The notes: generated by a model from the sequence alone, not told the origin. Positions 9,022 through 18,878 are shown, numbered from the stretch's first letter. The stretch is 64,000 nt of DNA from Kocuria palustris (GCF_007666205.1 NZ_VDOR01000005.1:62001-126000); one strand, 5' to 3'. Translations and numbers: made by a program.

Positions 9022-11247
9022 ATGTCTGAAACCGTGAACCTTCCTGCACTCGGTGAGTCCGTCACCGAGGGCACCGTGACCCGCTGGCTCAAGGAGGTCG
9101 GCGACGAGGTGGCCGTCGACGAGGCCATCGTCGAGATCTCGACCGACAAGGTGGACACCGAGGTCCCCTCGCCGGTGGCCGGTGTGATCGAGGAGATCCT
9201 GGTCCAGGAGGACGAGGACGTCGAGGTCGGCGCGCCGCTGGTCGTCATCGGCGACGGCTCCGGCTCGGGCTCCGACGGCTCGGACGACTCCGAGGCCTCC
9301 TCGGACGACGACTCCTCCGACTCCCAGGCCTCCGAGCAGAAGTCCGAGAAGGAGCAGCCGGCCGAGAAGCCGAAGGCCGAGACGAAGTCCTCGGGCGGCT
9401 CCGGCACCGAGGTCACCCTGCCCGCGCTGGGCGAGTCCGTGACCGAGGGCACCGTGACCCGCTGGCTCAAGGAGATCGGCGAGGAGATCGCCGTCGACGA
9501 GCCGCTGCTCGAGGTCTCGACCGACAAGGTCGACACCGAGGTCCCCTCCCCGGTCGCCGGCACCCTGCTGGAGATCCGCGTCCAGGAGGACGAGGACGCC
9601 GAGGTCGGACAGGTCCTGGCCGTCGTCGGCGACGCCGATGCCGCCCCGTCCTCCGATGACTCGGACGACTCCGCCGAGCAGGACTCCGACAAGGACTCCG
9701 GCGCCTCCGAGCAGAAGTCCGAGAAGGAGCAGCCGGCCGAGAAGCCGAAGGCCGAGACGAAGTCCTCGGGCGGCTCCGGCACCGAGGTCACCCTGCCCGC
9801 GCTGGGCGAGTCCGTGACCGAGGGCACCGTGACCCGCTGGCTCAAGGAGATCGGCGAGGAGATCGCCGTCGACGAGCCGCTGCTCGAGGTCTCGACCGAC
9901 AAGGTCGACACCGAGGTCCCCTCCCCGGTCGCCGGCACCCTGCTGGAGATCCGCGTCCAGGAGGACGAGGACGCCGAGGTCGGACAGGTCCTGGCCGTCG
10001 TCGGCGACGCCGATGCCGCCCCGTCCTCCGATGACTCGGACGACTCCGCCGAGCAGGACTCCGACAAGGACTCCGGCGCCTCCGAGCAGAAGTCCGACGA
10101 GGAGATCGAGGACGCCGCCACGTCGTCGTCGACCCCCGAGGCCACCGACGAGGCCGCCGAGAAGAAGGCGGACTCCGGGGCCAAGGAGGACAAGAAGAAG
10201 GCCGATCAGGAGCAGGACTCGAAGAAGTCCGGCTCGGCCCGGAAGACGCCGGAGAAGGGGGAGTCCTCCGCTCCGGCGAAGAAGTCCGGCTCCGGCGATG
10301 CCGCGGGCTACGTGACGCCCCTGGTGCGCAAGCTCGCCCGTGAGAAGGGCGTCGACCTCAGCTCGATCGAGGGCACCGGCGTGGGCGGACGCATCCGCAA
10401 GCAGGATGTCCTGGCCGCCGCGGAGTCGGGTGCCCAGGCCCCGGCCTCGTCCGGCTCGGGCCAGCAGGGCGGGGCTCCGGTCGCCGACAGCGGCGAGCCG
10501 ACCACCATCCAGCCGGTCTCCGAGAAGCGCGGCACCACGGAGAAGGCTCCGCGCATCCGCATGACGATCGCCAAGCGCATGCGCGAGTCGCTGCAGCAGT
10601 CGGCTCAGCTCACGCAGGTCACCGAGGTCGACATGACCCGCGTGGCGGCGCTGCGCAGCAAGGCCAAGAACCAGTTCCAGGAGAAGCACGGCGCCAAGCT
10701 GACCTTCCTCCCGTTCTTCGCCCAGGCCGTGGCCGAGGGGCTCAAGGCCAACCCGGCCCTGAACGCCACGTTCAAGGAGGACGAGAAGGAGATCATCTAC
10801 AACGGCTCCGAGAACCTGGCGATCGCCGTGGACACCCCGCGCGGTCTGCTGGTCCCGGTCCTCAAGGACGCCGGCGACATGGAGCTGCCGGGCCTGGCCC
10901 AGGGCATCGCCGACCTCGGCGCCCGTGGACGCGACGGCTCGATCACCCCGGACGAGCTCGCCGGCGGCACCTTCACGATCACGAACATCGGCTCCTTCGG
11001 CGCCCTGTTCGACACCCCGATCATCAACCAGCCCCAGGTCGGCATCCTGGGCACGGGCACGATCGTGAAGCGCCCCATGGTCATCCAGGACGCCGACGGG
11101 AACGACGTCGTGGCCATCCGCCACATGTGCTACCTGTCGCTGACCTACGATCACCGCATCGTCGACGGCGCCGACGCCGGCCGGTTCCTCAAGGGCCTCA
11201 AGGCCCGTCTCGAGGAGGGTCGCTTCGAGGGCTCGCTGGGTCTGTGA
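9022..11247 (+). CDS. sucB: Dihydrolipoamide acyltransferase E2 (2-oxoglutarate/pyruvate dehydrogenase) with three lipoyl domains
   Basis: 741-residue E2 core subunit that carries acyl groups on lipoyl-lysine arms and transfers them to CoA. Three lipoyl domains are visible with modifiable lysines in DKVDTEV (Lys43, Lys169, Lys294), joined by acidic Ser/Asp/Lys linkers. An E3/E1-binding domain follows (YVTPLVRKLAREKGVDLSS, near 429-465), then the catalytic domain with DHRIVDG (His711, Asp715). Lipoyl domains 2 and 3 with their linkers are a perfect DNA-level tandem duplication. In actinobacteria this protein is usually called SucB/DlaT and can serve both complexes, so the substrate is not fixed by sequence. 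lpd is just upstream; a strong terminator follows. Confidence 0.94.
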   Translation: MSETVNLPALGESVTEGTVTRWLKEVGDEVAVDEAIVEISTDKVDTEVPSPVAGVIEEILVQEDEDVEVGAPLVVIGDGSGSGSDGSDDSEASSDDDSSDSQASEQKSEKEQPAEKPKAETKSSGGSGTEVTLPALGESVTEGTVTRWLKEIGEEIAVDEPLLEVSTDKVDTEVPSPVAGTLLEIRVQEDEDAEVGQVLAVVGDADAAPSSDDSDDSAEQDSDKDSGASEQKSEKEQPAEKPKAETKSSGGSGTEVTLPALGESVTEGTVTRWLKEIGEEIAVDEPLLEVSTDKVDTEVPSPVAGTLLEIRVQEDEDAEVGQVLAVVGDADAAPSSDDSDDSAEQDSDKDSGASEQKSDEEIEDAATSSSTPEATDEAAEKKADSGAKEDKKKADQEQDSKKSGSARKTPEKGESSAPAKKSGSGDAAGYVTPLVRKLAREKGVDLSSIEGTGVGGRIRKQDVLAAAESGAQAPASSGSGQQGGAPVADSGEPTTIQPVSEKRGTTEKAPRIRMTIAKRMRESLQQSAQLTQVTEVDMTRVAALRSKAKNQFQEKHGAKLTFLPFFAQAVAEGLKANPALNATFKEDEKEIIYNGSENLAIAVDTPRGLLVPVLKDAGDMELPGLAQGIADLGARGRDGSITPDELAGGTFTITNIGSFGALFDTPIINQPQVGILGTGTIVKRPMVIQDADGNDVVAIRHMCYLSLTYDHRIVDGADAGRFLKGLKARLEEGRFEGSLGL
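9331..9705 (+). repeat. 375-bp tandem repeat, copy 1 (lipoyl domain 2 plus linker)
   Basis: First copy of a 375-bp (125-codon) unit within sucB. By eye it matches the following unit base for base. Confidence 0.93.
9706..10080 (+). repeat. 375-bp tandem repeat, copy 2 (lipoyl domain 3 plus linker)
   Basis: Second copy, directly abutting the first. Identity continues for about 17 nt past the end of the copy before diverging. Lipoyl domain 1 is similar in protein but differs in DNA. Confidence 0.93.
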
Positions 11248-11322
11248 TCCCGAGCTGACCGAGGTCCCGTCGGGCCGAGCAGGCGGCTGACGCCGCTCGC
11301 CCGACGTCCAGCGGCCGCCCTG

Positions 11323-11362
11323 GGGAGGGCCCCGCACCGTGCACGCGGTGCGGGGCCCTCCC
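11323..11362 (+). terminator. sucB terminator
   Basis: Perfect 17-bp GC-rich stem (11323-11339 with 11346-11362) and 6-nt loop, 75 nt after the sucB stop. There is no long T-tract, as is common for actinobacterial terminators. Confidence 0.8.
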
Positions 11363-11426
11363 TCATGCGGTGGCTGAGATCACCGCGGTGAGACCGCTGC
11401 GCCGGCAGACGGCCTCCGGGCGACCG

Positions 11427-11432
11427 ATAGGC
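11427..11432 (+). promoter_or_regulatory. -10 element TAGGCT of a probable leaderless gene
   Basis: TAGGCT ends 8 nt before the ATG at 11441, so transcription would start at or next to the initiation codon. Confidence 0.55.
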
Positions 11433-11440
11433 TGACGAGC

Positions 11441-11788
11441 ATGGCATTCGTGTACTCCCTCCTGGTCCTCGTCCACCTCTTCGGCGCCGCCGTCATCATC
11501 GGCACGTGGATCGCCACGTTCCGCAGCCCCACGGTCACCGCCTGGCAGTTCTGGTCCTCGGTGGTGATGCTCCTGTCCGGCCTGCTCCTGGTGGGCATCG
11601 CGGAGATGGGCGACGGCCCCGTCAACCACGCCAAGATCGCGGTGAAGCTGCTGCTGTCCATCGGCGTGTTCGTCGCCGCCCTGATCGGCCACCGCAAGGC
11701 CGCCAAGGGCGAGCCCGTCTCCACCGGCCTGGCCCACGGTGTGGGCGGCACCGCGCTGATCAACATGGCGGTCGCGGTCCTCTGGTGA
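11441..11788 (+). CDS. Small four-helix membrane protein of unknown function
   Basis: 115 residues with four hydrophobic segments (about 3-24, 36-53, 65-84 and 98-115). Short polar loops include a GDGPVNHAK stretch and a basic HRKAAKGE. No ribosome site is visible before the ATG, but a -10-like TAGGCT is placed for leaderless transcription. It stands alone between two strong terminators, so it is probably its own transcription unit. I do not recognise the family; the pattern is that of small conserved membrane proteins in actinobacteria. No function is proposed. Confidence 0.75.
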   Translation: MAFVYSLLVLVHLFGAAVIIGTWIATFRSPTVTAWQFWSSVVMLLSGLLLVGIAEMGDGPVNHAKIAVKLLLSIGVFVAALIGHRKAAKGEPVSTGLAHGVGGTALINMAVAVLW

Positions 11789-11834
11789 GCTGACCGCGCG
11801 GCACCCGCTCCCCGGGGCCGCACTCGACCGATCC

Positions 11835-11878
11835 GACGACGAGCCGGGACCGATCCCCTTCGGTCCCGGCTCGTCGTC
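11835..11878. terminator. Bidirectional terminator
   Basis: Perfect 19-bp stem (11835-11853 with 11860-11878) and 6-nt loop between two convergent genes, the 115-residue membrane protein and the pseudokinase. Confidence 0.82.
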
Positions 11879-11934
11879 TGCACTCGGCGCGGCGGTCCTC
11901 ACCTCCCGGGGCCCAGGCCGCCCGGGTCCGGGCA

Positions 11935-13827
11935 TCAGCCCGGCACGACGTCCGCGATCCGCCACCGCTGCCGCTCGTCGACGACCAGGTGCACCGCGAC
12001 CTCCTGCTCGATGACGGCGCGGCCCTCCACCTCCGGGTCCAGGCCCGTCCCGGAGGCCCGAGCCGTTCCCGACACGGCTGCCGTGCGCGGATCGCCCGGC
12101 CCGGGAGGAGGCTCGCCCTCGGCACCCGCGTCGCTCGGCAGCGGCCGGGCACGGGCCAGGACCATCGTCAGGTCCGAGAAGGCTCCCGAGCCGCGGGCGT
12201 CCTCCAGCGTGGCGCGGTCGTCGTGCAGATCGGAGGCCCCCGGAGCGTACACGGAGTCGAGCAGCCGCCGGTCGTCCTCGCGCAGGGCATCGGCGCGCAG
12301 GGAGATCAGGGCGGCCGCGGCGTACTCCGGGCTGTGCTCGGCGCTGACATCGGCGTCGGCCCCGTCCGTGTCTCCCGTCCCGGCCGTCCCGCCGCCGTGA
12401 GGGCCCTGTGGGTCCGAGGCAGCGCGGGTCGGCGCCGCCTCGGGCGCGGCCCCCGCCGGAGCAGTCCCGCCGTCGGGCGATGCGGCAGCGCTCGGCACGT
12501 CCGTCTCCTCCGCCGCGCCCGTCTCCCCCGGGGCCCGCGTCATGTCCGCCGCACCGCGACCCGCCGCCTGCCCCGCCGCGGAGGTCGCATCCGCGCCCCC
12601 GGTCACTCCTGAGAGGACCTGCCATCCCGACAGGGCGCCGGCCGCCACGACGATCGCTGCGGCGCCCAGCAGCACCGCGCCTGTCCGCCGGGGATCGCGG
12701 CGCCCCTCACGCGGAGCCGCCCGATCGCGTCCGAGCCGTCTCCGCGTCCGAGCGGGGATCGGCCGCGGCTGCCGGAGCCCGTGAGCCGCCCCGCCCGCAG
12801 TGCCCGTGCCGAAGCGGCGGTCCTCGGCCGGGACCGTTCGCCGGCGCTCCCCTCCGCGTGGCCCGGTGCGCCCCTGCGCGGCGACGGGCCCGTGCACCGC
12901 GACAGGCAGGACCTCGGTGTCTCCGTCATCGCGCCTGTCATCAGCCCCGCCGTCACCGCCCCGTCCCACGGCCGTGCCGCGCACCTCCGGTGCCCCGTCG
13001 GCGGGCACGACGGCGTTCCCGCCGCCGCGGCTCGGGTGGCGGCCCGCGGGCCCGGTCCGCGGACGGCTCCCGGTGCCCGCCTCGGCACCCGACAGCGCGT
13101 CAGGGCGCAGGAGCGCCTCGAGCTCCCGCGCGCTCATGGCAGAGCCGTCGGCCGCCGGATCACGGGCCCGGTCGAGCACGCCGTCCAGGGCATCGGCCGC
13201 GACGACGGGCAGCAGGGGATGCGTGGCCCGCAGCGGCGCCCGGGCCCGATGCTCGCTGGGGCGCCGCCCGGTCAGGACCGTGATCGCGGCGGAAGCCAGC
13301 AGGACGACGTCGGCCGCGCCCTGCTCCTCGAGCTGCGCACCGGCGGCCACCCGCGCCGCCGATTCCGGGCCCACGAGCAGCACCCACCCGTCATCGGCGC
13401 GCAGCACGTCCTGGAGCCGCAGCCGTCCCAGCACCGCACCGGCTGCATGCAGGTCCCGGAGCGCCGCGGCGATGTCGGCGGCCATGCCCAGCGTCCCGAG
13501 CTGGTCGTCCGCCGCGCCCGCCTCGAGGGTCTCGGCGAAGGACTCCCCCGTCCGCTCCGCCGTCTCGGCATAGAGCAGCGCCGCGCCGTCGTCGATCACG
13601 GCGCGCGGGACGATCAGCTCGGGGCTGTGCACGCAGGCCAGCGCCTCGACGAGCTCCTCCCAGCGCTCGGGATCGGCCCCCGCGGGCAGCGCGATCCGCA
13701 CGAACACCTCCCCGGACTGCGCATGCCGCAGCCTGCGCCCGCGGCCGGCCGCCCAGGCGCCGTCGTCCCGCAGCAGGGCACGGAAGGGATCCGCCCCGGG
13801 CCCTGTCCTCGCGTCGATCTCGTCCAT
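11935..13827 (-). CDS. Membrane-anchored pseudokinase-like protein
   Basis: 630-residue protein. The N-terminal ~260 residues resemble a Ser/Thr kinase fold in outline, but the catalytic positions are lost. The VAVK lysine is replaced in EVFVRIAL. The region that would read HRDLKPEN reads LGRLRLQD, and DFG is replaced by VGP. A Pro/Arg-rich linker, one membrane helix ([19 protein letters not shown], about 380-405), an Ala/Thr/Gly-rich extracytoplasmic linker and a C-terminal domain ending WRIADVVPG follow. That last domain may be NTF2-like (inference). The topology is that of a receptor-like pseudokinase with an intracellular scaffold. It is divergent from lipB and starts with an ATG at 13827. 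Confidence 0.72.
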   Translation of the reverse strand: MDEIDARTGPGADPFRALLRDDGAWAAGRGRRLRHAQSGEVFVRIALPAGADPERWEELVEALACVHSPELIVPRAVIDDGAALLYAETAERTGESFAETLEAGAADDQLGTLGMAADIAAALRDLHAAGAVLGRLRLQDVLRADDGWVLLVGPESAARVAAGAQLEEQGAADVVLLASAAITVLTGRRPSEHRARAPLRATHPLLPVVAADALDGVLDRARDPAADGSAMSARELEALLRPDALSGAEAGTGSRPRTGPAGRHPSRGGGNAVVPADGAPEVRGTAVGRGGDGGADDRRDDGDTEVLPVAVHGPVAAQGRTGPRGGERRRTVPAEDRRFGTGTAGGAAHGLRQPRPIPARTRRRLGRDRAAPREGRRDPRRTGAVLLGAAAIVVAAGALSGWQVLSGVTGGADATSAAGQAAGRGAADMTRAPGETGAAEETDVPSAAASPDGGTAPAGAAPEAAPTRAASDPQGPHGGGTAGTGDTDGADADVSAEHSPEYAAAALISLRADALREDDRRLLDSVYAPGASDLHDDRATLEDARGSGAFSDLTMVLARARPLPSDAGAEGEPPPGPGDPRTAAVSGTARASGTGLDPEVEGRAVIEQEVAVHLVVDERQRWRIADVVPG

Positions 13828-13887
13828 GGCCCCAGCATGCTGTCGGCGGACGATGACGCCGAGTTATCCACATCAGGGGCGCGGGCG

Positions 13888-13893
13888 TACCCT
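13888..13893 (+). promoter_or_regulatory. lipB -10 element TACCCT (leaderless)
   Basis: TACCCT ends 6 nt before the lipB ATG at 13900, and no ribosome-binding site separates them. Confidence 0.55.
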
Positions 13894-13899
13894 GGTGAC

Positions 13900-14604
13900 A
13901 TGTCCCTCTCCATCGAGTGCCTCGGTCTCGCCCCGGATCTGGTCCCCTACCGGCCGGCTCTGGAGCTGCAGCGGGCCGTCCACGACGAGGTCGTCGCGGG
14001 CACGCGCGGCAACACGGTCCTGCTGTGCGAGCACGAGCCCGTCTACACGGCGGGGCGCCGCGCCGCGGCCGAGGAGTACCCCACGGACGGCACCGAGGTC
14101 GTCGAGATCGGACGCGGCGGGAAGATCACCTGGCACGGGCCCGGCATGCTCGTCGTGTACCCCGTCATGAAGCTGACCACCCCGATCGACGTCGTGAAGT
14201 TCGTCCGGGACATGGAGCAGCTCGTGCTGGCCGTCCTGCGCCGGCTGGGCGTCGAGGCCGTGACCGTCGACGGCCGATCGGGCGCCTGGGTCGCCGCCGA
14301 TGAGCGCGGCGGCGACCGCAAGATCTCCGCGATCGGCGTGCAGGTCTCCAAGCGGACCACGATGCACGGCATCGCGATCAACTGCAGCAACGGCCTGGAG
14401 CCGTTCGGCAGCATCATCCCGTGCGGCATCTCCGACGCCGGAGTGACCACGATCAGCCGGGAGCTCGGCCGCACCGTGACGCCCGCGGAGGTCAGGCCCC
14501 TCGTCGTCGAGGAGCTGATCGCCCGCGAGGCGGATCTCTGCGCCGTCAGCGAGATCCCCGCCGACGCCGCACCCCTGCCCTGGCCCGCCCCGAGCGCGGC
14601 CTGA
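13900..14604 (+). CDS. lipB: Lipoyl(octanoyl) transferase
   Basis: Transfers octanoate from octanoyl-ACP to lipoyl domains, the first step of de novo lipoylation; 234 residues, typical length. Visible motifs are [15 protein letters not shown], the substrate-pocket signature [23 protein letters not shown], and the catalytic cysteine in [11 protein letters not shown]. The ATG at 13900 lies right after a -10-like TACCCT, so the mRNA is probably leaderless. lipA follows after 92 nt, and the substrates, the lipoyl domains of SucB, are encoded 3 kb upstream. Confidence 0.96.
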   Translation: MSLSIECLGLAPDLVPYRPALELQRAVHDEVVAGTRGNTVLLCEHEPVYTAGRRAAAEEYPTDGTEVVEIGRGGKITWHGPGMLVVYPVMKLTTPIDVVKFVRDMEQLVLAVLRRLGVEAVTVDGRSGAWVAADERGGDRKISAIGVQVSKRTTMHGIAINCSNGLEPFGSIIPCGISDAGVTTISRELGRTVTPAEVRPLVVEELIAREADLCAVSEIPADAAPLPWPAPSAA

Positions 14605-14696
14605 CCGGCGGCCCGCGTCCGCGGATCCGCGCGGACCGGACCGCAGCCCACAGACCGCCTGAGCAGCGCTCAGGACCACCGACGAGGAGAATGTCG

Positions 14697-15707
14697 ATGA
14701 CCATCGCCCCGGAAGGCCGCCGCCTGCTGCGCGTCGAGGCACGCAATGCCGAGGTCCCGGTCGAGAAGAAGCCCGACTGGCTCAAGAACACGGCTCGCAC
14801 CGGTCCCGAGTACAAGAAGCTCAAGTCCATGGCCCGCGGCCAGGGGCTGCACACGGTCTGCGAGGAGGCGGGCTGCCCCAACATCTACGAGTGCTGGGAG
14901 GACCGCGAGGCCTCCTTCCTCATCGGCGGCTCGGTGTGCACCCGGCGCTGCGACTTCTGCGACATCTCCACCGGCCGCCCCGAGCCCCTGGACCGGGAGG
15001 AGCCCCGCAAGGTCGCGGAGTCCATCCGGGACCTCGATCTGCGCTACGCGACCGTCACGGGCGTGGCGCGCGATGACCAGGAGGACGGGGCCGCGTGGCT
15101 CTACGCGGACACGATCCGCGCCGTCCACGAGATCTCGCCGAGCACCGGCATGGAGATCCTCATCCCCGACTTCAAGGGGCGCCCGGAGTCGCTGCAGGAG
15201 GTCGTGGACGCCCGGCCCGAGGTCTTCGCGCACAACCTCGAGACCGTGCCGCGCATCTTCCGGAAGATCCGCCCGGCGTTCACCTACGAGCGCTCCCTCG
15301 ACGTCCTCAGCTTCGGCAAGGACCAGGGCATGATCACCAAGTCCAACCTCATCCTGGGCATGGGCGAGTCCGACGAGGAGATCTACGAGGCCCTGTGCGA
15401 CCTCCACGACGCGGGCTGCGACATCATCACGCTCACGCAGTACCTGCGCCCGTCGAAGCTCTTCCACCCCATCGACCGCTGGGTCAAGCCGGAGCAGTTC
15501 GTGGAGTACGGCCGGATGGCCGAGGAGATCGGCTTCCTGGGCGTCATGTCCGGGCCCATGGTCCGCTCGTCCTACCGCTCCGGGCGCCTGTGGGCCCGGG
15601 CCATGAAGAAGCTGGGCCGCGAGGTCCCCGAGAACCTCGCGCACATCACCGACGAGGGCTCGACCGCCCAGGAGGCCTCCACCCTGGTGGCCAAGCTCGG
15701 CCGCTGA
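14697..15707 (+). CDS. lipA: Lipoyl synthase (radical SAM)
   Basis: Inserts two sulfurs into the octanoyl chain on lipoyl domains; 336 residues. It has both iron-sulfur cluster sites: the auxiliary [12 protein letters not shown] and the radical-SAM CTRRCDFC. The C-terminal RSSYRSG supplies the serine ligand of the auxiliary cluster. Of two in-frame ATGs, the second (14697) is chosen because GAGGAG lies 7 nt before it; the first (14691) is too close. It works directly after LipB. Confidence 0.97.
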   Translation: MTIAPEGRRLLRVEARNAEVPVEKKPDWLKNTARTGPEYKKLKSMARGQGLHTVCEEAGCPNIYECWEDREASFLIGGSVCTRRCDFCDISTGRPEPLDREEPRKVAESIRDLDLRYATVTGVARDDQEDGAAWLYADTIRAVHEISPSTGMEILIPDFKGRPESLQEVVDARPEVFAHNLETVPRIFRKIRPAFTYERSLDVLSFGKDQGMITKSNLILGMGESDEEIYEALCDLHDAGCDIITLTQYLRPSKLFHPIDRWVKPEQFVEYGRMAEEIGFLGVMSGPMVRSSYRSGRLWARAMKKLGREVPENLAHITDEGSTAQEASTLVAKLGR

Positions 15708-15719
15708 ACCGGCTCTCCT

Positions 15720-15755
15720 GGCCGCACGTCGTCGCGCAGTCGACGACGTGCGGCC
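15720..15755 (+). terminator. lipA terminator
   Basis: Perfect 15-bp stem (15720-15734 with 15741-15755) and 6-nt loop just after the lipA stop. Confidence 0.8.
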
Positions 15756-15790
15756 CTCTCCGCGCTCCGGCCGGCCATGCCCGCAGCGGC

Positions 15791-15796
15791 TAGACT
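15791..15796 (+). promoter_or_regulatory. -10 element TAGACT upstream of the DUF4191 gene
   Basis: TAGACT followed by G, about 80 nt before the DUF4191 start. It is the same hexamer seen before lpd, glnA, map, hisD and murE. Confidence 0.5.
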
Positions 15797-15877
15797 GGCC
15801 CCGCTCCGCCGCCCGAAGGCTCCCCGCGAGCAGCCGGGCGGCCTCACCGCACCCTTCGAACGACGAGGATCCCATCC

Positions 15878-16666
15878 GTGACCGACCGCAGTCCCTCCCG
15901 CCGCAAGGGCTCCACCGCCGCCGCTGACCGCCGGACCGCCAGGGCCGACGAGAAGCGGCAGAAGAAGGAGGCCAAGGCCCAGCGGAGGGCCGAGCGCGGT
16001 CCGGGCCCGTTCGCCCAGATCAAGCAGGTCTTCCGGATCACCAAGGAGCACGACTCCAACATCACGCTCAAGCTCGTCGCGATCGCGCTGTGCGTGCTGC
16101 TCGTGTTCCTGCTGATCGGCCTGCTGCTCGGCAACTGGATCACCTGGCTGCTGATCGGCATCCCGTTCGCCGTGCTGATCGCCTTCTGGTTCCTCTCCCG
16201 ACGAGCGGAGAAGGCCGCCTTCGCGAGGATCGAGGATCAACCCGGAGCCACCGGCGCCGCACTGTCCACGCTGCGCCGCGGCTGGATCGTGGAGGAGCAG
16301 CCCGTCCAGATCGACCCCCGTTCGCGCGACCTGGTGTTCCGCGCCGTCGGCCGCCCGGGCGTCGTGCTCGTGACGGAGGGCCCCACCGGCCGGGCCCGCA
16401 AGCTCGCCGACAAGGAGCGCCGCCGGATCGGGCCGCGCATCCGCAACGTGCCGATCCACATCATCCCGGCCGGTGCGCGCGAGGACCAGGTCCCGCTCAA
16501 CGGCCTCGCCCAGCACATGAAGGGCCTCGACAAGAAGCTGACCAAGCAGGAGGTCTCAGTGGTCCACCAGCGCCTGGCCAGCATCCCGGCCAATCAGCTG
16601 CCGATCCCCAAGGGCGTCGATCCCATGCGCGCCCGTCCGGACCGCAAGTCGCTGCGCGGCCGCTGA
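15878..16666 (+). CDS. DUF4191 membrane protein
   Basis: 262-residue membrane protein of the DUF4191 family, which regularly follows lipA in actinobacteria (Rv2219 in M. tuberculosis). A basic N-terminal region (1-50) is followed by two adjacent membrane helices (about 65-110) and a C-terminal cytoplasmic domain with GRPGVVLVTEGP and RNVPIHIIPAG. The GTG at 15878 follows GACGAGGAT. The function of the family is not established. Confidence 0.88.
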   Translation: MTDRSPSRRKGSTAAADRRTARADEKRQKKEAKAQRRAERGPGPFAQIKQVFRITKEHDSNITLKLVAIALCVLLVFLLIGLLLGNWITWLLIGIPFAVLIAFWFLSRRAEKAAFARIEDQPGATGAALSTLRRGWIVEEQPVQIDPRSRDLVFRAVGRPGVVLVTEGPTGRARKLADKERRRIGPRIRNVPIHIIPAGAREDQVPLNGLAQHMKGLDKKLTKQEVSVVHQRLASIPANQLPIPKGVDPMRARPDRKSLRGR

Positions 16667-16684
16667 TCCCCCGCGCGCGAGGAC

Positions 16685-16727
16685 GAAGAGGGCCCCCGGA
16701 CGTCGTCGACGTCCCGGGGCCCTCTTC
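16685..16727. terminator. Bidirectional terminator between the DUF4191 and RDD genes
   Basis: 18-bp stem with one mismatch (16685-16702 with 16710-16727). It lies between convergent genes. Confidence 0.78.
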
Positions 16728-16742
16728 GTGTCCGGGGAATCC

Positions 16743-17183
16743 TCAGCGGATGCGCACGAGCACGGTGCCGATCAGCCGATCGCTGAATCCGCGCTGGTCC
16801 TGATCCAAGAGCAGCGCCGGGATGACGAGCAGCGTCAGGAACGTGCGCACGAAGCCCCGGGCCATCCCGATCGGGCGCCCGTCGAGGGTCTGCACCTGCA
16901 TCCCGAGCGCGAAGTGCCCGATCGTGTGCCCCGTGGCGCCGACGGCCAGGAAGGTCATCGCGAACCACGCTCCGATGATGCCGAGATTGACCCATTCATA
17001 GGGCAGCAAGGCCCAGGCCAGCGCCATGGCGATGCCCCAGTCGATGCACAGGCCGATCACGCGGCGCCCCAGACGGGCGATCGATCCGGGGCCCTCCGCG
17101 GGGCGGCCCAAGCGCTGCCCCGGATGGTCCTGGCCGGGGGGCGGCCCGTCCATCCAGCTGCCGATGTCCTGGCGATCGATCAT
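16743..17183 (-). CDS. RDD family membrane protein
   Basis: 146 residues with the RDD signature pattern: an N-terminal LGRRVIGLCIDWGIAMA with the Arg and Asp of the first helix, and GHTIGHFALGMQVQTLDG before the last helices. Three hydrophobic segments are visible. The M. tuberculosis homologue (Rv2219A) occupies the same place between DUF4191 and glnA. A -10-like TAGGGT 6 nt before the ATG suggests leaderless transcription. The function is unknown. Confidence 0.85.
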   Translation of the reverse strand: MIDRQDIGSWMDGPPPGQDHPGQRLGRPAEGPGSIARLGRRVIGLCIDWGIAMALAWALLPYEWVNLGIIGAWFAMTFLAVGATGHTIGHFALGMQVQTLDGRPIGMARGFVRTFLTLLVIPALLLDQDQRGFSDRLIGTVLVRIR

Positions 17184-17189
17184 CCGAGC

Positions 17190-17195
17190 ACCCTA
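17190..17195 (-). promoter_or_regulatory. RDD gene -10 element TAGGGT (leaderless)
   Basis: TAGGGT on the minus strand ends 6 nt before the ATG at 17183. Confidence 0.5.
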
Positions 17196-17260
17196 TCCGG
17201 ATCGCCTGGACGCGGCCGGTGAGCGCCGCGCCCCCACGAAGGGGCCGGTCCGCTTGCCGA

Positions 17261-17266
17261 TAGACT
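17261..17266 (+). promoter_or_regulatory. glnA -10 element TAGACT
   Basis: TAGACT followed by G stands 142 nt before the glnA start, implying a leader of about 135 nt. I see no GlnR-type or riboswitch-like element in that leader. Confidence 0.5.
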
Positions 17267-17408
17267 GGGGTCTGAAACACCCGCGACGCACCAGGGCCGC
17301 GGCTGGGCAGCGGCACCTCCGCAGGGTCGAGGACGACCCGCGGCGGCGATGCCAGTCGTGCGGAGGCCGCGCAGCGGCACCAGCCCCCACACCACGAAGG
17401 AGTACGCC

Positions 17409-18833
17409 GTGTTCACCACATCAGAAGAGGTCCTCGCCTTCATCAAGGAGGAGGACGTCGTCTTCGTCGACATCCGCTTCACCGACATGCCCGGAGTCCA
17501 GCAGCACTTCAACCTGCCGGCCAAGTCCGTCGACGACGACTTCTTCGTGAACGGGCAGCTCTTCGACGGCTCCTCGATCCGCGGCTTCGCCGGCATCGCG
17601 GAGTCCGACATGCAGCTCATCCCGGACATCGAGACCGCGTTCGTCGATCCGTACCGCCTCGAGAAGACGCTGACGGTCACCTGCTCGATCGTGAACCCCC
17701 GCACGGGCGAGCCCTACCACCGCGATCCCCGCGGCGTGGCGGAGCGCGCCGAGGCCTACATGCGCTCGACCGGCATCGCCGACACCGCGAGCTTCGCCTC
17801 CGAGGCCGAGTTCTTCATCTTCGAGGACGTCCGCTACGACGTGCAGCCGCAGGGCTCCTTCTACGCCGTGGACTCCGACGAGGCCCCGTGGAACTCCGGG
17901 CGCCGGGAGGAGGGCGGCAACCTGGCCAACAAGACCCCGCTCAAGGGCGGCTACTTCCCCGTCTCCCCCACGGACAAGCAGGCTGATCTGCGCGATGCCA
18001 TCTCCGTGACGCTGGGCGAGGTCGGCCTCGAGGTCGAGCGCGCCCACCACGAGGTCGGCGCCTCCGGCCAGGCGGAGATCAACTACCGCTTCGACAACCT
18101 GACCCACGCCGCCGACGACCTGCAGAAGTTCAAGTACGTCGTCAAGAACACCGCCGAGGCCTGGGGCAAGACCGCGACGTTCATGCCCAAGCCCGTCTAC
18201 GACGACAACGGCTCGGGCATGCACTGCCACCAGTCGCTGTGGAAGGACGGCGAGCCGCTGTTCTACGACGAGAAGGGCTACGCCGGCCTGTCCGACCTGG
18301 CCCGCTGGTACATCGGCGGCCTGCTCGAGCACTCCTCGGCCGTGCTGGCCTTCACCAACCCGACCGTCAACTCGTACCGCCGCCTGGTGAAGGGCTTCGA
18401 GGCGCCGGTCAACATGGTCTACTCGCAGGGCAACCGCTCGGCCGGCATCCGCATCCCGATCACGGGCACGAACCCCAAGGCCAAGCGCCTCGAGTTCCGA
18501 GCCCCGGACCCGTCGTGCAACCCCTACCTGGCCTTCGCCGCGCAGCTCATGGCCGGCCTGGACGGCATCCGCAACCGCATCGAGCCGGCGGACCCGATCG
18601 ACAAGGACCTCTACGAGCTGCCGCCCGAGGAGGCCAAGGACATCAAGAAGGCCCCGGAGTCCCTCGAGGAGGCCCTGGCCGCGCTCGAGGAGGACCACGA
18701 GTTCCTGCTCCAGGGCGACGTGTTCACCGAGGACACCATCACGTCCTGGATCGAGTACAAGCGCGAGAACGAGCTCAAGCCGCTGTCGCTCGTGCCGCAC
18801 CCGCTCGAGTTCCAGCTGTACTACGGGGTCTGA
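17409..18833 (+). CDS. glnA: Glutamine synthetase type I (GlnA1)
   Basis: ATP-dependent ammonium assimilation: glutamate to glutamine, dodecameric, cytosolic. 474 residues. Signatures are FDGSSIRGF at the N terminus, the metal/ATP region [25 protein letters not shown], and [18 protein letters not shown] carries Tyr402, the expected adenylylation site, so the enzyme should be controlled by GlnE, encoded convergently just downstream. The GTG start follows AAGGAG at 8 nt. Confidence 0.97.
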   Translation: MFTTSEEVLAFIKEEDVVFVDIRFTDMPGVQQHFNLPAKSVDDDFFVNGQLFDGSSIRGFAGIAESDMQLIPDIETAFVDPYRLEKTLTVTCSIVNPRTGEPYHRDPRGVAERAEAYMRSTGIADTASFASEAEFFIFEDVRYDVQPQGSFYAVDSDEAPWNSGRREEGGNLANKTPLKGGYFPVSPTDKQADLRDAISVTLGEVGLEVERAHHEVGASGQAEINYRFDNLTHAADDLQKFKYVVKNTAEAWGKTATFMPKPVYDDNGSGMHCHQSLWKDGEPLFYDEKGYAGLSDLARWYIGGLLEHSSAVLAFTNPTVNSYRRLVKGFEAPVNMVYSQGNRSAGIRIPITGTNPKAKRLEFRAPDPSCNPYLAFAAQLMAGLDGIRNRIEPADPIDKDLYELPPEEAKDIKKAPESLEEALAALEEDHEFLLQGDVFTEDTITSWIEYKRENELKPLSLVPHPLEFQLYYGV

Positions 18834-18878
18834 GCCCCTCCGGAGCCCGATGGCCGTCGGGATCCGATCCCCGTGCAC

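Noticed and set aside
9331-10080. Possible mobile element or CRISPR because of exact direct repeats
   Set aside because: The repeat is in frame, encodes a lipoyl domain and has no inverted ends or transposase.
17267-17408. Possible riboswitch or GlnR operator in the glnA leader
   Set aside because: No recognisable glutamine-riboswitch core or GlnR-type half-sites were seen.
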